Assembly (NCBI RefSeq): GCF_000495815.1
Contig: NZ_AWGE01000015.1
Location: 1-64,000 of the forward strand
Source: Asticcacaulis sp. AC466
GTDB taxonomy: Bacteria; Pseudomonadota; Alphaproteobacteria; Caulobacterales; Caulobacteraceae
Direction of reading: 5' to 3'
Length of the DNA stretch: 64,000 nucleotides
Every line of letters starts with the position of its first letter. Position 1 is the stretch's first letter. The notes beneath the pieces are model-generated. The model was not told where the DNA came from. It was given only the letters and a program-made list of their open reading frames with translations, and did no database searches. Shown here one piece after another: positions 38,633 to 47,784 of the stretch. The position numbers were made by a program, and so were the translations under genes.

Positions 38633-38672
38633 TGGCGCGAATTCGTAGGGTGAGTAGCAGAAGAGAGATCAT
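38607..38672 (-). CDS. leuA leader peptide (LeuL-like), 21 aa
   Basis: A short frame starting at ATG 38672 begins MISLLLLTLR and ends in SL-stop. It has four consecutive leucine codons (CTT CTG CTA CTC) and a fifth two codons later, the signature of a leucine-sensing leader peptide. It stops 59 bases before the leuA ATG. Scarce charged tRNA-Leu would stall ribosomes here and change the downstream RNA fold. Leucine attenuation is known in proteobacteria; the assignment here is by pattern and position. Confidence 0.75.
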   Translation of the reverse strand: MISLLLLTLRIRASSRARASL

Positions 38673-38999
38673 GATCAAACCCGAAAACGGGGAAAAAGCC
38701 GAAAGACGCGTCGCGACGAAATCCTGACCGCTATCAAGCGATCAGGCAACAAATAAGCGCGATATGGCGAAGGTGTGCGATCATGGCGGGGTTCATGTCA
38801 CAAAGGGGGGCGACAAGTCAATGGTACGCCAGGGTGTGTCGGCGAACACGCGCGCGGGCGTTTTGTTATCTGTAAGTATATCTTGTGTTTTCCCCCGACA
38901 CGCGCTATGGGCTGCGGTTCATGACTTTTGCGACTTCGCCCGATGGCCGCCCACACAGCGAGCAGGCCAAGCGGAGTCTTTACTTTATTGAGGTGCTTC
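38673..38999. other. Divergent leuA/rpoZ intergenic region
   Basis: About 327 bases between the leader peptide gene and rpoZ. It must hold the promoters of both directions, but no clear -35/-10 pair was identified. Frames present on both strands lack protein character. A GTGTCGGCGAACAC segment (38836-38849) can pair as GTGT/ACAC, which is a weak structure. Nothing else was recognised. Confidence 0.4.
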
Positions 39000-39359
39000 A
39001 TGGCCCGCGTCACCGTCGAAGATTGCGTCGAAAAGATCGATAATCGTTTCAACCTCGTTCTGTTGGCCGCCCACCGCGCCCGCGCCATTTCTTCCGGTTC
39101 GTCCATCCTGGTCGACCGCGACAACGACAAAAACCCGGTGGTCTCGCTGCGTGAAATCGCCGATGGCGCCATTGAGCCCAGCTCTCTGACGGAAAGCCTG
39201 ATCGCCTCGCTGCAACGTGTCGATGAGCGTACCGAAGCCGAGGAAGAAGCCGAAACCCTGGCCCTGCTGGCCGATCCTCAGCACCAGCAAATGTCGGAAG
39301 GCGACCTTATTCGCGCCTTGCAATCCGACCGCGATGGTGGTCAGGAAGAGCGCTACTAG
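39000..39359 (+). CDS. rpoZ: DNA-directed RNA polymerase subunit omega
   Basis: A 119-residue omega subunit. [31 protein letters not shown] is the conserved N-terminus that wraps the beta' C-terminus, and [14 protein letters not shown] follows. The acidic, variable tail ([16 protein letters not shown]) is typical of alphaproteobacteria. It lies upstream of the RelA/SpoT gene, a common pairing, but a terminator separates them. Confidence 0.97.
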   Translation: MARVTVEDCVEKIDNRFNLVLLAAHRARAISSGSSILVDRDNDKNPVVSLREIADGAIEPSSLTESLIASLQRVDERTEAEEEAETLALLADPQHQQMSEGDLIRALQSDRDGGQEERY

Positions 39360-39400
39360 GCATACCCTGGCGCAAGCCGCGGAAAACGCCATATATAATT

Positions 39401-39430
39401 AGGCTCCGGACGCGGTCCGGGGCCTTTTTT
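39401..39430 (+). terminator. Intrinsic terminator after rpoZ
   Basis: AGGCTCCGGAC and GTCCGGGGCCT form an 11-bp stem with one wobble and a GCG loop, followed by TTTTT. A textbook terminator, 41 bases after rpoZ. Confidence 0.9.
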
Positions 39431-39513
39431 GCTTGTGAAATGAGAAAGCTGTGAGACACTTTTAACCCGGTCTCATGTAGGCTTCGGGGCTGTAATGGGA
39501 ATTAGCGTTGGAT

Positions 39514-41781
39514 ATGTCATCTGAAGGTGAGCAAATACTGGAAAAAACCAGCCAGGCGTCCGAAATAACCAGCGCCGGAACCGTTGCCACGTCTGCGAGT
39601 CCTGCGCCGAATCGTCCAAAATTCCTCCGTCAGATAGAATTAATCGATCGCGTCGCGGCTTACGACCCGACGGTTGACGAAGCAATGCTTAACCGCGCCT
39701 ATGTCTATGCCATGAAGATGCATGGTGCCCAGTTGCGTGCGTCCGGTGATCCATACTTTGCTCACCCCATCGAGGTGGCTGGAATTCTGACCGACTACAA
39801 GCTGGACGCGGCGGCTATCGCCACGGCGTTGCTGCATGACACCATCGAGGACACGCCTGCCACGCGTGAGGAAATCGCCGAAAAGTTCGGCGAAGACGTG
39901 GCCAACATGGTCGAAGGCGTCACCAAGCTGACCCGGCTGGAATTGCAGTCGGAATATACCAAGCAGTCGGAAAACCTGCGCAAGTTCATATTGGCGATTT
40001 CGAAAGATATCCGCGTCCTGTTGGTCAAGCTGGCCGACCGTCTGCACAATATGCGCACCCTGCATTTCGTGGCGCCGGAAAAGCGCGAACGTATCAGCCG
40101 TGAGACCCTGGAAGTCTACGCCCCGCTGGCGCGGTCCATCGGGTGCAACCGTTTCGCGACCGAACTCGAAGACCTGGCCTTTTCCTTCATAAACCCGCTG
40201 GCGCATCAGGCGATTATCCACCGCCTAGAAGAAATGCGCACGGAAAAGGGGGCGACCATAGCCGCCATCGCCCGTGATGTCGCCGCCAAGCTGGAAAAGC
40301 AGGGCATTTCCGCCCGCGTCTCCGGTCGCGAAAAGTCGCCCTATTCGATCTGGAAAAAGCTTCAGCGCAAGTCAGTCGGTTTTGCGCAATTATCGGATAT
40401 CTACGCCTTCCGCGTCGTCGTAAACAATGTTGAGGAATGCTATCGCGCCCTCGGTATCATGCATCGTGCCTGGCCGTGCGTGCAGGAGCGGTTCAAGGAC
40501 TTCATCTCGACGCCGAAGTCCAACAATTACAAATCCCTGCATACCACCGTCGTCGGCCACAAGGGGACGCGCATCGAGTTGCAGATCCGGACCGAGGAAA
40601 TGGACCGCATCGCTGAAGAAGGCGTCGCCGCGCACTGGGGTTACAAGAATCAGGCCTATGGGTTCGACGAAGAGGCCGCGACACGTGACGGTGGCCGTAA
40701 TCCGATCAATTCGCTGCGCAATATCGTCACCATCGTTGAAAATGGCGGCGACAGCGAGGATTGGGTCGAGCACGCCAAGATGGAGATGTATCTCGATCAG
40801 GTGTTCTGTTTCTCGCCGAAGGGACGGCTGATTTCTCTGCCGCGCGGCGCCATGCCGCTCGATTTCGCCTTTGCCGTCCATACCCAGGTCGGTGAAACTG
40901 CCATAGGTTGCCTGATCAATGGCGAGCATAAGCCATTGCGCACCGTATTGCAGAATGGCGATCAGGTCGAAATCCTCACGGGGCTGGAATCGCGCGTCAA
41001 TCAGGACTGGTTTTCCCTGACGGTTACGGGCCGGGCGCGTTCTGCGATCCGCCGTCATCTGCGCCAACGTGAAGCCGGTGATTTCATCAAGCTGGGTCGC
41101 GCCGCCATCGAACGCGCCGCCGCCCAGGTCGATAAGCGGCTGGAGGACATCAGCTGGCGGCCGGCCTTCGAACGCTTTCATGTGGCGAACGAGGATGCCC
41201 TGTTTGAACTGTGCGGACGCGGCAAGATATTTCCGGCCAAGATCCTGGAAGCCATTTTCCCTGGCCTGAAACTGCCGCTCATGTTGACGACCGATACCTT
41301 GACGCGCATCAAGGATGGTGTCGGCGGGGCAGCCTTCGTGCGCGGCAGCGCCCTGCGCGAACATCACAAGGTCATTTTTTCCAAATGCTGCTATCCGGTG
41401 CCGGGCGACCGTATTGTCGGCTTCGTCGAAGGCGATACGGTGCATGTCCATTCGATCGAATGCGAGCGACTTGAGGCACTTGAGTCGCAGGACGAAAGCT
41501 GGATCGACCTGCATTGGACGCTCAACGCCGAGAAAAATACGCTAAGCGTGGCACGCCTTCGGGTCGACATGCAGAATAAACCCGGCGTACTGGGGCAGGC
41601 CTGTACCCTGATCGGGGAAGCCAAAGGCAATATTATCAATATCGCTATAAACGCAGAACCCATGGATTTTCTCGACGTCGATTTCGATATCGAAGTGCTG
41701 GACGCCCGTCATATCACCAATATCTCGGCAGCTTTGCGCACATCCCCCATGATCGAGAGCGTCGATCGGGTGAGGGGATAG
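39514..41781 (+). CDS. Bifunctional (p)ppGpp synthetase/hydrolase, RelA/SpoT family (Rsh)
   Basis: A 755-residue long RSH protein. The hydrolase HD motif ATALLHDTIEDTP (about H108-D109) and LVKLADRLHNMRTL are intact. The synthetase region has REKSPYSIWKKLQRK, LSDIYAFRVVV and TPKSNNYKSLHTTVVG. Then come the TGS domain (LPRGAMPLDFAFAVHTQVG), a cysteine-containing zinc-finger-like part (IFSKCCYPVPGDRIVGF) and the C-terminal ACT domain (MQNKPGVLGQACTLI). Both activities are likely present. ATG 39514 or TTG 39508 could start it. Confidence 0.96.
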   Translation: MSSEGEQILEKTSQASEITSAGTVATSASPAPNRPKFLRQIELIDRVAAYDPTVDEAMLNRAYVYAMKMHGAQLRASGDPYFAHPIEVAGILTDYKLDAAAIATALLHDTIEDTPATREEIAEKFGEDVANMVEGVTKLTRLELQSEYTKQSENLRKFILAISKDIRVLLVKLADRLHNMRTLHFVAPEKRERISRETLEVYAPLARSIGCNRFATELEDLAFSFINPLAHQAIIHRLEEMRTEKGATIAAIARDVAAKLEKQGISARVSGREKSPYSIWKKLQRKSVGFAQLSDIYAFRVVVNNVEECYRALGIMHRAWPCVQERFKDFISTPKSNNYKSLHTTVVGHKGTRIELQIRTEEMDRIAEEGVAAHWGYKNQAYGFDEEAATRDGGRNPINSLRNIVTIVENGGDSEDWVEHAKMEMYLDQVFCFSPKGRLISLPRGAMPLDFAFAVHTQVGETAIGCLINGEHKPLRTVLQNGDQVEILTGLESRVNQDWFSLTVTGRARSAIRRHLRQREAGDFIKLGRAAIERAAAQVDKRLEDISWRPAFERFHVANEDALFELCGRGKIFPAKILEAIFPGLKLPLMLTTDTLTRIKDGVGGAAFVRGSALREHHKVIFSKCCYPVPGDRIVGFVEGDTVHVHSIECERLEALESQDESWIDLHWTLNAEKNTLSVARLRVDMQNKPGVLGQACTLIGEAKGNIINIAINAEPMDFLDVDFDIEVLDARHITNISAALRTSPMIESVDRVRG

Positions 41782-41863
41782 GCGTCCTTACAATTCGTCA
41801 TCAATCGTGGTTTTAAATCCCGGCCGAACGCGCTAAATACGCGGCATAGAAAAGGATTGCCGC

Positions 41864-42451
41864 ATGACCAGTGAAGACGTGATCAACGAGTTCCGCGCCG
41901 CCAACGCTTTGCGTGAAGGACATTTTGTCCTTTCAAGCGGCTTGCACAGCCCGATGTTCCTGCAGAAGAATCTCGTCTTCATGAACGCAGATCGGTGCGA
42001 GCGTCTGTGTAAGGCGTTGGCGCAAAAGATTGTCGCCCAGGTCGGCGAAGTCGATGTTGCCATCTCGCCTGCCGTCGGCGGCATCATCCCTGGGTACGAA
42101 ACCGCCCGGCACCTGGGCGTGCCGTCTATGTACGTCGAACGCGAGGGCGGGGTTTTCAAGCTCCGTCGCGGCTTCCATATCGAGCCCGGCCAGAAGGTGG
42201 TCATGGTAGAAGATATTGTGACAACTGGCCTGTCTTCACGCGAATGCATCGCGGCGATCAAGGACGCCGGTGGTGAGGTGGTTGCCGCCGCCTGCATCGT
42301 TGACCGTTCTGGCGGCAAGGTTGATGTCGGCGTTCCGCTGATCGCCCTGGCTTCGCTTGAGGTGCCTGCCTATTCCGCCGATAACCTGCCGCCGGAATTG
42401 GCCGCGATACCTGTCGAAGATCCTGGCAGCCGCCGCCTGGCAAAGGCCTGA
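41864..42451 (+). CDS. pyrE: Orotate phosphoribosyltransferase
   Basis: A 195-residue type I PRTase of pyrimidine synthesis. [17 protein letters not shown] binds orotate, [17 protein letters not shown] and [19 protein letters not shown] hold the catalytic loop, and [18 protein letters not shown] is the PRPP-binding motif. It starts a run of close-packed genes with pdxJ and acpS, four bases ahead of pdxJ. Confidence 0.95.
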   Translation: MTSEDVINEFRAANALREGHFVLSSGLHSPMFLQKNLVFMNADRCERLCKALAQKIVAQVGEVDVAISPAVGGIIPGYETARHLGVPSMYVEREGGVFKLRRGFHIEPGQKVVMVEDIVTTGLSSRECIAAIKDAGGEVVAAACIVDRSGGKVDVGVPLIALASLEVPAYSADNLPPELAAIPVEDPGSRRLAKA

Positions 42452-42454
42452 TCG

Positions 42455-43219
42455 ATGTCCGAACGCATACGCCTGGGCCTGAATGTCGATCACGTCGCCA
42501 CCGTGCGCAATGCGCGCGGCGGTCACGCACCCGATCCGGTGCGCGCGGCGCACTTGGCGCTGGCGGCGGGCGTGGATGGGATCACCGCGCATCTGCGTGA
42601 GGACCGTCGTCATATCGTGGACAAGGACATTCTGGCGCTCAAGGCGACATGCGACGACTTCGGCCGCCCGCTCAATTTTGAGATGGCCATTACCGAGGAA
42701 ATGGTCGAGATGGCCGTGGCGATGAAGCCTCACGCCGCCTGCCTGGTTCCGGAGCGCCGCCAGGAACGCACGACCGAGGGCGGGCTGGATGTCGCCGGCC
42801 TGCACAATTGGGTCGGAAAAGCCGTGTCGCGGTTGACCGATGCCGGTATCCGCACCTCCCTGTTTATTGCCACCGATCCGGCTCAGATAGACGCGGCCGC
42901 ATCGGTCAAGGCGCCGGTGGTGGAGTTTCATACGGGCGCGCTCTGTGACGCCTTTCGCGATGGGCAGACCGCTATTTTTGATCATGAAATGAACCGCTTG
43001 CATCAGGCTGTTGAACGCGCTCATGAACGGGGCATCGAAGTCCATGCCGGTCATGGTATTGATTACGAGACGGTCACCTACATCGCGCGCATTCCGCACA
43101 TTCGTGAACTGAACATCGGCCATTTTCTGATCGGCGAGGCCATTTTCATCGGATTGGAAGCATCGTTGCATCGCATGCGTGAGTTGATCGATGTGGCCCA
43201 TGCCGAGGTCGCGGCGTGA
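42455..43219 (+). CDS. pdxJ: Pyridoxine 5'-phosphate synthase
   Basis: A 254-residue TIM-barrel enzyme closing the pyridoxal-phosphate ring. RLGLNVDHVATVRNARGGHAPDPVRAAHLA contains the conserved substrate-binding block, GITAHLREDRRHI the catalytic His region, and VHAGHGIDYETV, then ELNIGHFLIGEAIFIGL near the end. It overlaps acpS by four bases (GTGA). Confidence 0.97.
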   Translation: MSERIRLGLNVDHVATVRNARGGHAPDPVRAAHLALAAGVDGITAHLREDRRHIVDKDILALKATCDDFGRPLNFEMAITEEMVEMAVAMKPHAACLVPERRQERTTEGGLDVAGLHNWVGKAVSRLTDAGIRTSLFIATDPAQIDAAASVKAPVVEFHTGALCDAFRDGQTAIFDHEMNRLHQAVERAHERGIEVHAGHGIDYETVTYIARIPHIRELNIGHFLIGEAIFIGLEASLHRMRELIDVAHAEVAA

Positions 43220-43605
43220 TTGTCGGCATTGGTGTCGATCTGTGCGATTCCCGGCGGATCGAATCGTCGATGGAAAAGTTCGAAGCGCGCTTTCTCAACC
43301 GGGTTTTCACGCCCGATGAACAGGCCCACGCCTTGGCGGCGGCGCGTCCGCGCCTGAGTTTTGCCAAACGCTTTGCCGCCAAGGAAGCGGTCGCCAAAGC
43401 CATGGGGACGGGCGTGCGCGGCTTTTTCTTCACCGATATTGAGGTGGTGTCTGGTCCGCTCGGCAAGCCGCATGTCCTCATGCATGGCGCGGCGGCGGAC
43501 GTTTTGCGCCGTGTCGTCCCGGACGGCAAGGCGGCGCATATACATCTTTCGCTCAGCGACGAGGACCCATATGCCACGGCCTATGCCGTCATCGAGGCGT
43601 TGTAG
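43216..43605 (+). CDS. acpS: Holo-[acyl-carrier-protein] synthase
   Basis: A 129-residue 4'-phosphopantetheinyl transferase that activates ACP. IVGIGVDLCDSRRIE holds the magnesium aspartate, and LSFAKRFAAKEAVAKAMGTG the second conserved block. GTG 43216 overlaps the pdxJ stop. The gene order pdxJ-acpS-lepB-rnc-era is conserved in alphaproteobacteria. Confidence 0.96.
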   Translation: MIVGIGVDLCDSRRIESSMEKFEARFLNRVFTPDEQAHALAAARPRLSFAKRFAAKEAVAKAMGTGVRGFFFTDIEVVSGPLGKPHVLMHGAAADVLRRVVPDGKAAHIHLSLSDEDPYATAYAVIEAL

Positions 43606-43748
43606 AGCCCCTTGATTCTGAACAAGGTTTAATGTGGCCGTGGCCGGTACAGGGAAAAGAGCCTTGTGCTTGCCATAATCTGTGGTTAGTTGACAGTCGA
43701 AACGGGTACGTGCCCGCAGGTGACAGACGGCTTTTGGGGGCGATCCTT

Positions 43749-44630
43749 ATGGCGAAAAGCGACGATACAGCAAACGAGGCGATTGCCGCCGCGGCCAATG
43801 CCGCCGGACGGATCGACCATCAGGCGCCCCCTTCCACCGACGATGAGGCCGACGAGGAAGAGGTTGTCGATACGCGTGACGCCAAGCAGGTCGCCATCGA
43901 CGAAGCCAAGGAAATATTCAGCGTCGTTGCTGTCGCCCTGATCCTTGTCATGATCCTACGCACCTTCCTGTTCCAGCCGTTCACCATCCCGTCAGCGTCT
44001 ATGGAGCCCAACCTGTACGAAGGCGATTACATCATCGTCTCCAAGTGGGATTACGGCATTTCGAAGTACTCCTTCCCGATCACCGTGCCCTTCATAAAGG
44101 GTAGGATCATGGAGCATGCGCCCAAGCGTGGCGATGTCGTGGTCTTCAAGCTGCCGCGCGACAACAAGACGGATTATATAAAGCGTGTCATCGGTCTGCC
44201 GGGCGACACGGTCCAGATGCGCAAGGACCAGCTTTACATAAATGGCAAGCCCGTGCCGAACACCGAGTTGGGGCCCGTCGTCGCCAAGGGATTCTCCCCT
44301 CGCTTTGCCACAGTCTATAGCGAACAATTGCCTGATGGCCGTACTCACCTCATGCAGGACATGGTCAAGGATGGCCGTGCCGACGATACAGGTGAGTTCA
44401 TCGTCCCTGCCGGTCAGTATTTCATGATGGGCGATAACCGCGACAACTCCCTCGATAGCCGCTTCTCACCGGACGATCCCTATGAGCCGGGCGTGGGCTT
44501 TGTGCCGGCCGAAAACCTCGAAGGCCGCGCTGTCCTTATCCTGATGTCATGGAAGGAAGGCTCGTCCCTTTGGAAGCCGTGGACCTGGCTGAACTTCCAC
44601 TGGGATCGTTTCTTCAAATCGCTGCACTGA
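43749..44630 (+). CDS. lepB: Signal peptidase I
   Basis: A 293-residue inner-membrane leader peptidase. An acidic N-terminal tail (DDEADEEEVVDTRD) precedes one membrane segment (VAVALILVMILRTFLFQPF). The catalytic serine (about residue 84) is in IPSASMEPNLYEGDYI and the lysine in DYIKRVIGLPGDTV; GDNRDNSLDSRF is the box E. ATG 43749 gives a normal N-terminus; an in-frame start at 43632 looks too early. Confidence 0.96.
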   Translation: MAKSDDTANEAIAAAANAAGRIDHQAPPSTDDEADEEEVVDTRDAKQVAIDEAKEIFSVVAVALILVMILRTFLFQPFTIPSASMEPNLYEGDYIIVSKWDYGISKYSFPITVPFIKGRIMEHAPKRGDVVVFKLPRDNKTDYIKRVIGLPGDTVQMRKDQLYINGKPVPNTELGPVVAKGFSPRFATVYSEQLPDGRTHLMQDMVKDGRADDTGEFIVPAGQYFMMGDNRDNSLDSRFSPDDPYEPGVGFVPAENLEGRAVLILMSWKEGSSLWKPWTWLNFHWDRFFKSLH

Positions 44631-44692
44631 TTCCCGATCTCATTACGGGACGCGCGTTTGCCAAAGGCCGAGGGTTGTTGTAAAGCCAGCCG

Positions 44693-45418
44693 ATGAACGC
44701 CCGCGTGTCCCCGTCCAAAGAGTCCAATCTGCGCCTGAAGGCGATTGATGCCTTGCAACGTAATCTCGGCTACACGTTTCAGAAGCCGGAATTGCTTGAA
44801 CTGGCCCTGACACATGCCAGCGTGGCCGAAGGCGCGCGTAAGATGGCCGACAATGAGCGTCTGGAATTTCTTGGCGACCGTGTTCTTGGATTAATGATCG
44901 CCGAGACCCTGATGGAGGTTCTGCCGGAAGCGACCGAGGGTGAGTTGTCGCGACGGTTTCATACTCTGGTCAGCCGCGAAACCTGTGCCGACATCGCGCG
45001 TCGTCTCGAACTCGGGGCGGCGATTCGCTTAGCTGCCGGCGAGACCAAGAGCGGTGGCCGTGCCAACCCCACCATTCTGGGGGATGCCTGCGAGGCGCTT
45101 ATGGCGGCCGTCTATATCGATGGCGGCTACGCCGCAGTACTGACCTGCTTCAAGCCCTTGTGGGAAGCCGCTATCCACGCCAGCGGTGACGTCTGGCGTT
45201 CCAACCCGAAGTCGTTTTTACAGGAGTGGGCGGTCGCCAACCATATGGGCGCACCGGTCTACAGCCTCGTTTCACGCAAGGGGCCGGACCACGCCCCTGT
45301 TTTCACCATAGAGGTCCGTATCGACGACCTTCCGCCCCAATCGGCCACCGGCAAATCCCGTCAGGAGGCCGAAAAGGCCGCCGCGCTTGGCCTTATCGAA
45401 CGAGAAAAACTCAATTGA
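44693..45418 (+). CDS. rnc: Ribonuclease III
   Basis: A 241-residue double-strand-specific RNase for rRNA and mRNA processing. The catalytic signature NERLEFLGDRVLGLMIAE is followed by GDACEALMAAVYIDGG with the second acidic residues. The C-terminal dsRNA-binding domain shows KSFLQEWAVANHMGAPVY and TGKSRQEAEKAAALGLIE. Its stop overlaps the era start (TTGA). Confidence 0.97.
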   Translation: MNARVSPSKESNLRLKAIDALQRNLGYTFQKPELLELALTHASVAEGARKMADNERLEFLGDRVLGLMIAETLMEVLPEATEGELSRRFHTLVSRETCADIARRLELGAAIRLAAGETKSGGRANPTILGDACEALMAAVYIDGGYAAVLTCFKPLWEAAIHASGDVWRSNPKSFLQEWAVANHMGAPVYSLVSRKGPDHAPVFTIEVRIDDLPPQSATGKSRQEAEKAAALGLIEREKLN

Positions 45419-46371
45419 CCGACACTCAAACCACCTGCGGCTTCGTTGCCATCATCGGCGCGCCCAATGCCGGCAAATCGACCCTGGTCAACCAACTGGT
45501 CGGCACCAAGGTGTCCATCGTGACGCAGAAGGTGCAAACGACGCGTTTTCCGGTGCGCGGCATCGCTATCGACGATGAATGCCAAATGATTCTGGTCGAC
45601 ACGCCGGGGATATTCAAGCCGCGCCGTCGTCTCGATCGCGCCATGGTCAGATCGGCCTGGTCCGGTGCTCAGGACGCGGACTGCATTGTTTTGCTGATCG
45701 ATGCCGCCGCCCAATTGGCCGTCAAGCATCCGACCGGCGACATCAAGGCCACCGGTGCTGACCACAAGGCGGTCGAAGACGTGGACATGATCGTCAAGGG
45801 GCTTCAGGACAGCGGCGCCAAGGCGATCCTGGCTCTCAACAAAATCGACCTGATGAAGAGCGAAAACCTGCTGGCTATCGCTGACGAACTCTACAAGACG
45901 GGCGTCTTTGAGGACGTGATGATGATTTCGGCTGAAAAAGGCCATGGCATCAAGGATTTGCGCGTCCTGCTTAAGAAAAAAATGCCGGAAGGGCCTTGGC
46001 TCTATCCGGAGGACCAGGCCGCCGACGCGCCGGTTCGCATCCTGGCGGCCGAAATCACGCGCGAGAAGCTTTTCCTGCGCGTTCACGAAGAACTGCCCTA
46101 TGCCGCCGCGGTCGTGACGACGGAATTCAAAGATATGCCCGATGGGGCAGCGCGCATAGAGCAGTCGATCTTCGTCGAACGTGACGGTCAGCGCGCCATC
46201 GTCCTGGGCAAGGGCGGCCAGACGTTGAAATGGATCGGCCAGAAATCACGTGAGGAATTGGCGAAGTTACTGGATAGGCCCGTGCACCTCTTCTTGCACG
46301 TCGAGGTCAAGGAGCGTTGGAGCGACGACCGCGCCCTCTATGCCCAGTTCGGACTGGAATACGATAGCTGA
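45415..46371 (+). CDS. era: GTPase Era
   Basis: A 318-residue GTPase for 30S assembly. G1 is IGAPNAGKSTLVN, the switch/G3 region is LVDTPGIFKPRR, and G4 is LNKIDLM. The C-terminal KH domain contains SIFVERDGQRAIVLGKGGQTLKWIG. The start is TTG 45415, overlapping the rnc stop; the residue run DTQTTCGFVAIIG fits the family N-terminus, and longer frames upstream lie inside rnc. Confidence 0.96.
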   Translation: MTDTQTTCGFVAIIGAPNAGKSTLVNQLVGTKVSIVTQKVQTTRFPVRGIAIDDECQMILVDTPGIFKPRRRLDRAMVRSAWSGAQDADCIVLLIDAAAQLAVKHPTGDIKATGADHKAVEDVDMIVKGLQDSGAKAILALNKIDLMKSENLLAIADELYKTGVFEDVMMISAEKGHGIKDLRVLLKKKMPEGPWLYPEDQAADAPVRILAAEITREKLFLRVHEELPYAAAVVTTEFKDMPDGAARIEQSIFVERDGQRAIVLGKGGQTLKWIGQKSREELAKLLDRPVHLFLHVEVKERWSDDRALYAQFGLEYDS

Positions 46372-47090
46372 TGCTGGAATTCGAGGATGACGCCATTGTC
46401 CTCGGTGCCCGCGCCCATGGCGAAACGGGCGCTATCGTTCATGTCCTGACCGAAAATCACGGCATATACGCCGCCCACATCGCGGGTGGAGCGTCGCGTC
46501 GCGTCAAACCGTTGTTGCAGTCTGGCGCCAAGGTCGTCTTCAGCTATCGCGCGCGCCATGCCGACCAACTGGGCGCGGCAACGCTGGAAGCCGGGGGCGG
46601 GTCTCCCGACCTGCTGGACGATCCGCTGGGTTTGCTTGGGCTTCAATGCGCCTGCGTCATGACGCAGAAGGTGCTGCCTGAGCGCGACGGCCAACCGGGC
46701 GCCTATCACGCCCTGTCGGCACTGATGGGCGTGCTGCCCTACGAAGATATCTGGCCGGCTGTCTACGTTCGCTATGAAGCCGGTATGCTTGATGCCCTGG
46801 GCTATGGACTCGACCTCAGCGCCTGCGCCGTAAGCGGCGAACGCGACGAGCTTATGTATGTCAGTCCGAAGTCCGGCCGTGCCGTCGGTCGTGCGGCTGG
46901 CGAGCCCTATAAGGACAAACTCCTGCGATTGCCCGGGTTCATGCTGTCGTCACAAGGTGGGGTCGGCGAGGGCGATGTGGTCAGAGGACTTGAGCTGACA
47001 GCCTTCTTTCTGGAGCGTCACGTTTTTCACCCGCACAACAAGCCCTTGCCGGACATTCGCTTGCGCTTGCAGGACATGCTGTCGCGCTGA
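46371..47090 (+). CDS. recO: DNA repair protein RecO
   Basis: A 239-residue RecO of the RecFOR pathway. The OB-fold start is MLEFEDDAIVLGARAHGETGAIVHVLTENHG, followed by a helical C-terminal domain (LDALGYGLDLSACAVSGERDELMYVSPKSGRAVG). The zinc-binding cysteines seen in some family members are largely missing. The ATG overlaps the era stop (TGATG). Confidence 0.92.
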   Translation: MLEFEDDAIVLGARAHGETGAIVHVLTENHGIYAAHIAGGASRRVKPLLQSGAKVVFSYRARHADQLGAATLEAGGGSPDLLDDPLGLLGLQCACVMTQKVLPERDGQPGAYHALSALMGVLPYEDIWPAVYVRYEAGMLDALGYGLDLSACAVSGERDELMYVSPKSGRAVGRAAGEPYKDKLLRLPGFMLSSQGGVGEGDVVRGLELTAFFLERHVFHPHNKPLPDIRLRLQDMLSR

Positions 47091-47220
47091 TCCTTGGCGC
47101 GACTCACTCGTTTCACTAGAGTGTCCGCGTATTCAAAAGAGACCAATGGTGACGCGTTGCCAATCCTTTGGTAATAAATGTGTTATAACTCTGTTACAGA
47201 TAACGAGGTTCCAGTCGCGT

Positions 47221-47685
47221 ATGTCGCCTTACAGTGAGCAGGAAATCTTAGCCGCCAACGTCAATCCGGCCACCGGGCTGGCGACTGACTATCTGAATTT
47301 GTTCAACGAAGCGATCATGCTCTTTGAAATGGGCCTCGACATGCCCGACATGGCCGAGGAACTGGCTGACTGGAAGAAGCGCGGCTACGTCGAACACTTT
47401 GAGAAGTCTGGTTTTGAGATGAAGGATGTGGTCATATCGGCCTATCATCACGCGCCGGCGGACCTGAGATGCGATTTTGATGACGTTTGCGAACGCGCTT
47501 TGGCGAGCTTTGATTCGTCGATAAACATTTTGATGAGTTCTAACCTGGAGGATCCGGCAGCGCGGGCCGATCTGGCGGACCGTCTGCGCGATATGAAGGC
47601 GTTGGTAATAGAGATGGATTCACATATCCACGGTCGCGCGGCCATGGCCAAGAGCCTGCAAAGCGAAGTCGACGCGCTTTTCTGA
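47221..47685 (+). CDS. Small acidic protein of unknown function, 154 aa
   Basis: No family was recognised. The protein is mostly helical and acidic. Visible parts are GLATDYLNLFNEAIMLFEMGLDMPDMAEELADWKKRGYVEHFEK, AYHHAPADLRCDFDDVCERALASFDSSINILM and a C-terminal helix. There is no signal peptide, cofactor motif or membrane segment. ATG 47221 is chosen because the frame from 47146 lacks protein character. It sits between recO and parC, in its own unit. Confidence 0.7.
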   Translation: MSPYSEQEILAANVNPATGLATDYLNLFNEAIMLFEMGLDMPDMAEELADWKKRGYVEHFEKSGFEMKDVVISAYHHAPADLRCDFDDVCERALASFDSSINILMSSNLEDPAARADLADRLRDMKALVIEMDSHIHGRAAMAKSLQSEVDALF

Positions 47686-47784
47686 CACGTCCAGGGCGCC
47701 AATCAACAGGATAAAGCGTGAACAAATGCGTGCTGAGGTCGTGCAGGTCTTGTCTTGACTCCTTACAGGCCCTAGCCTGCGGGT

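Noticed and set aside
38916-39060. Short ATG frame overlapping the rpoZ start
   Set aside because: A roughly 40-codon frame begins MTFATSPDG and crosses into rpoZ out of frame. It lacks a good ribosome site and its end is only the rpoZ codon bias in another frame.
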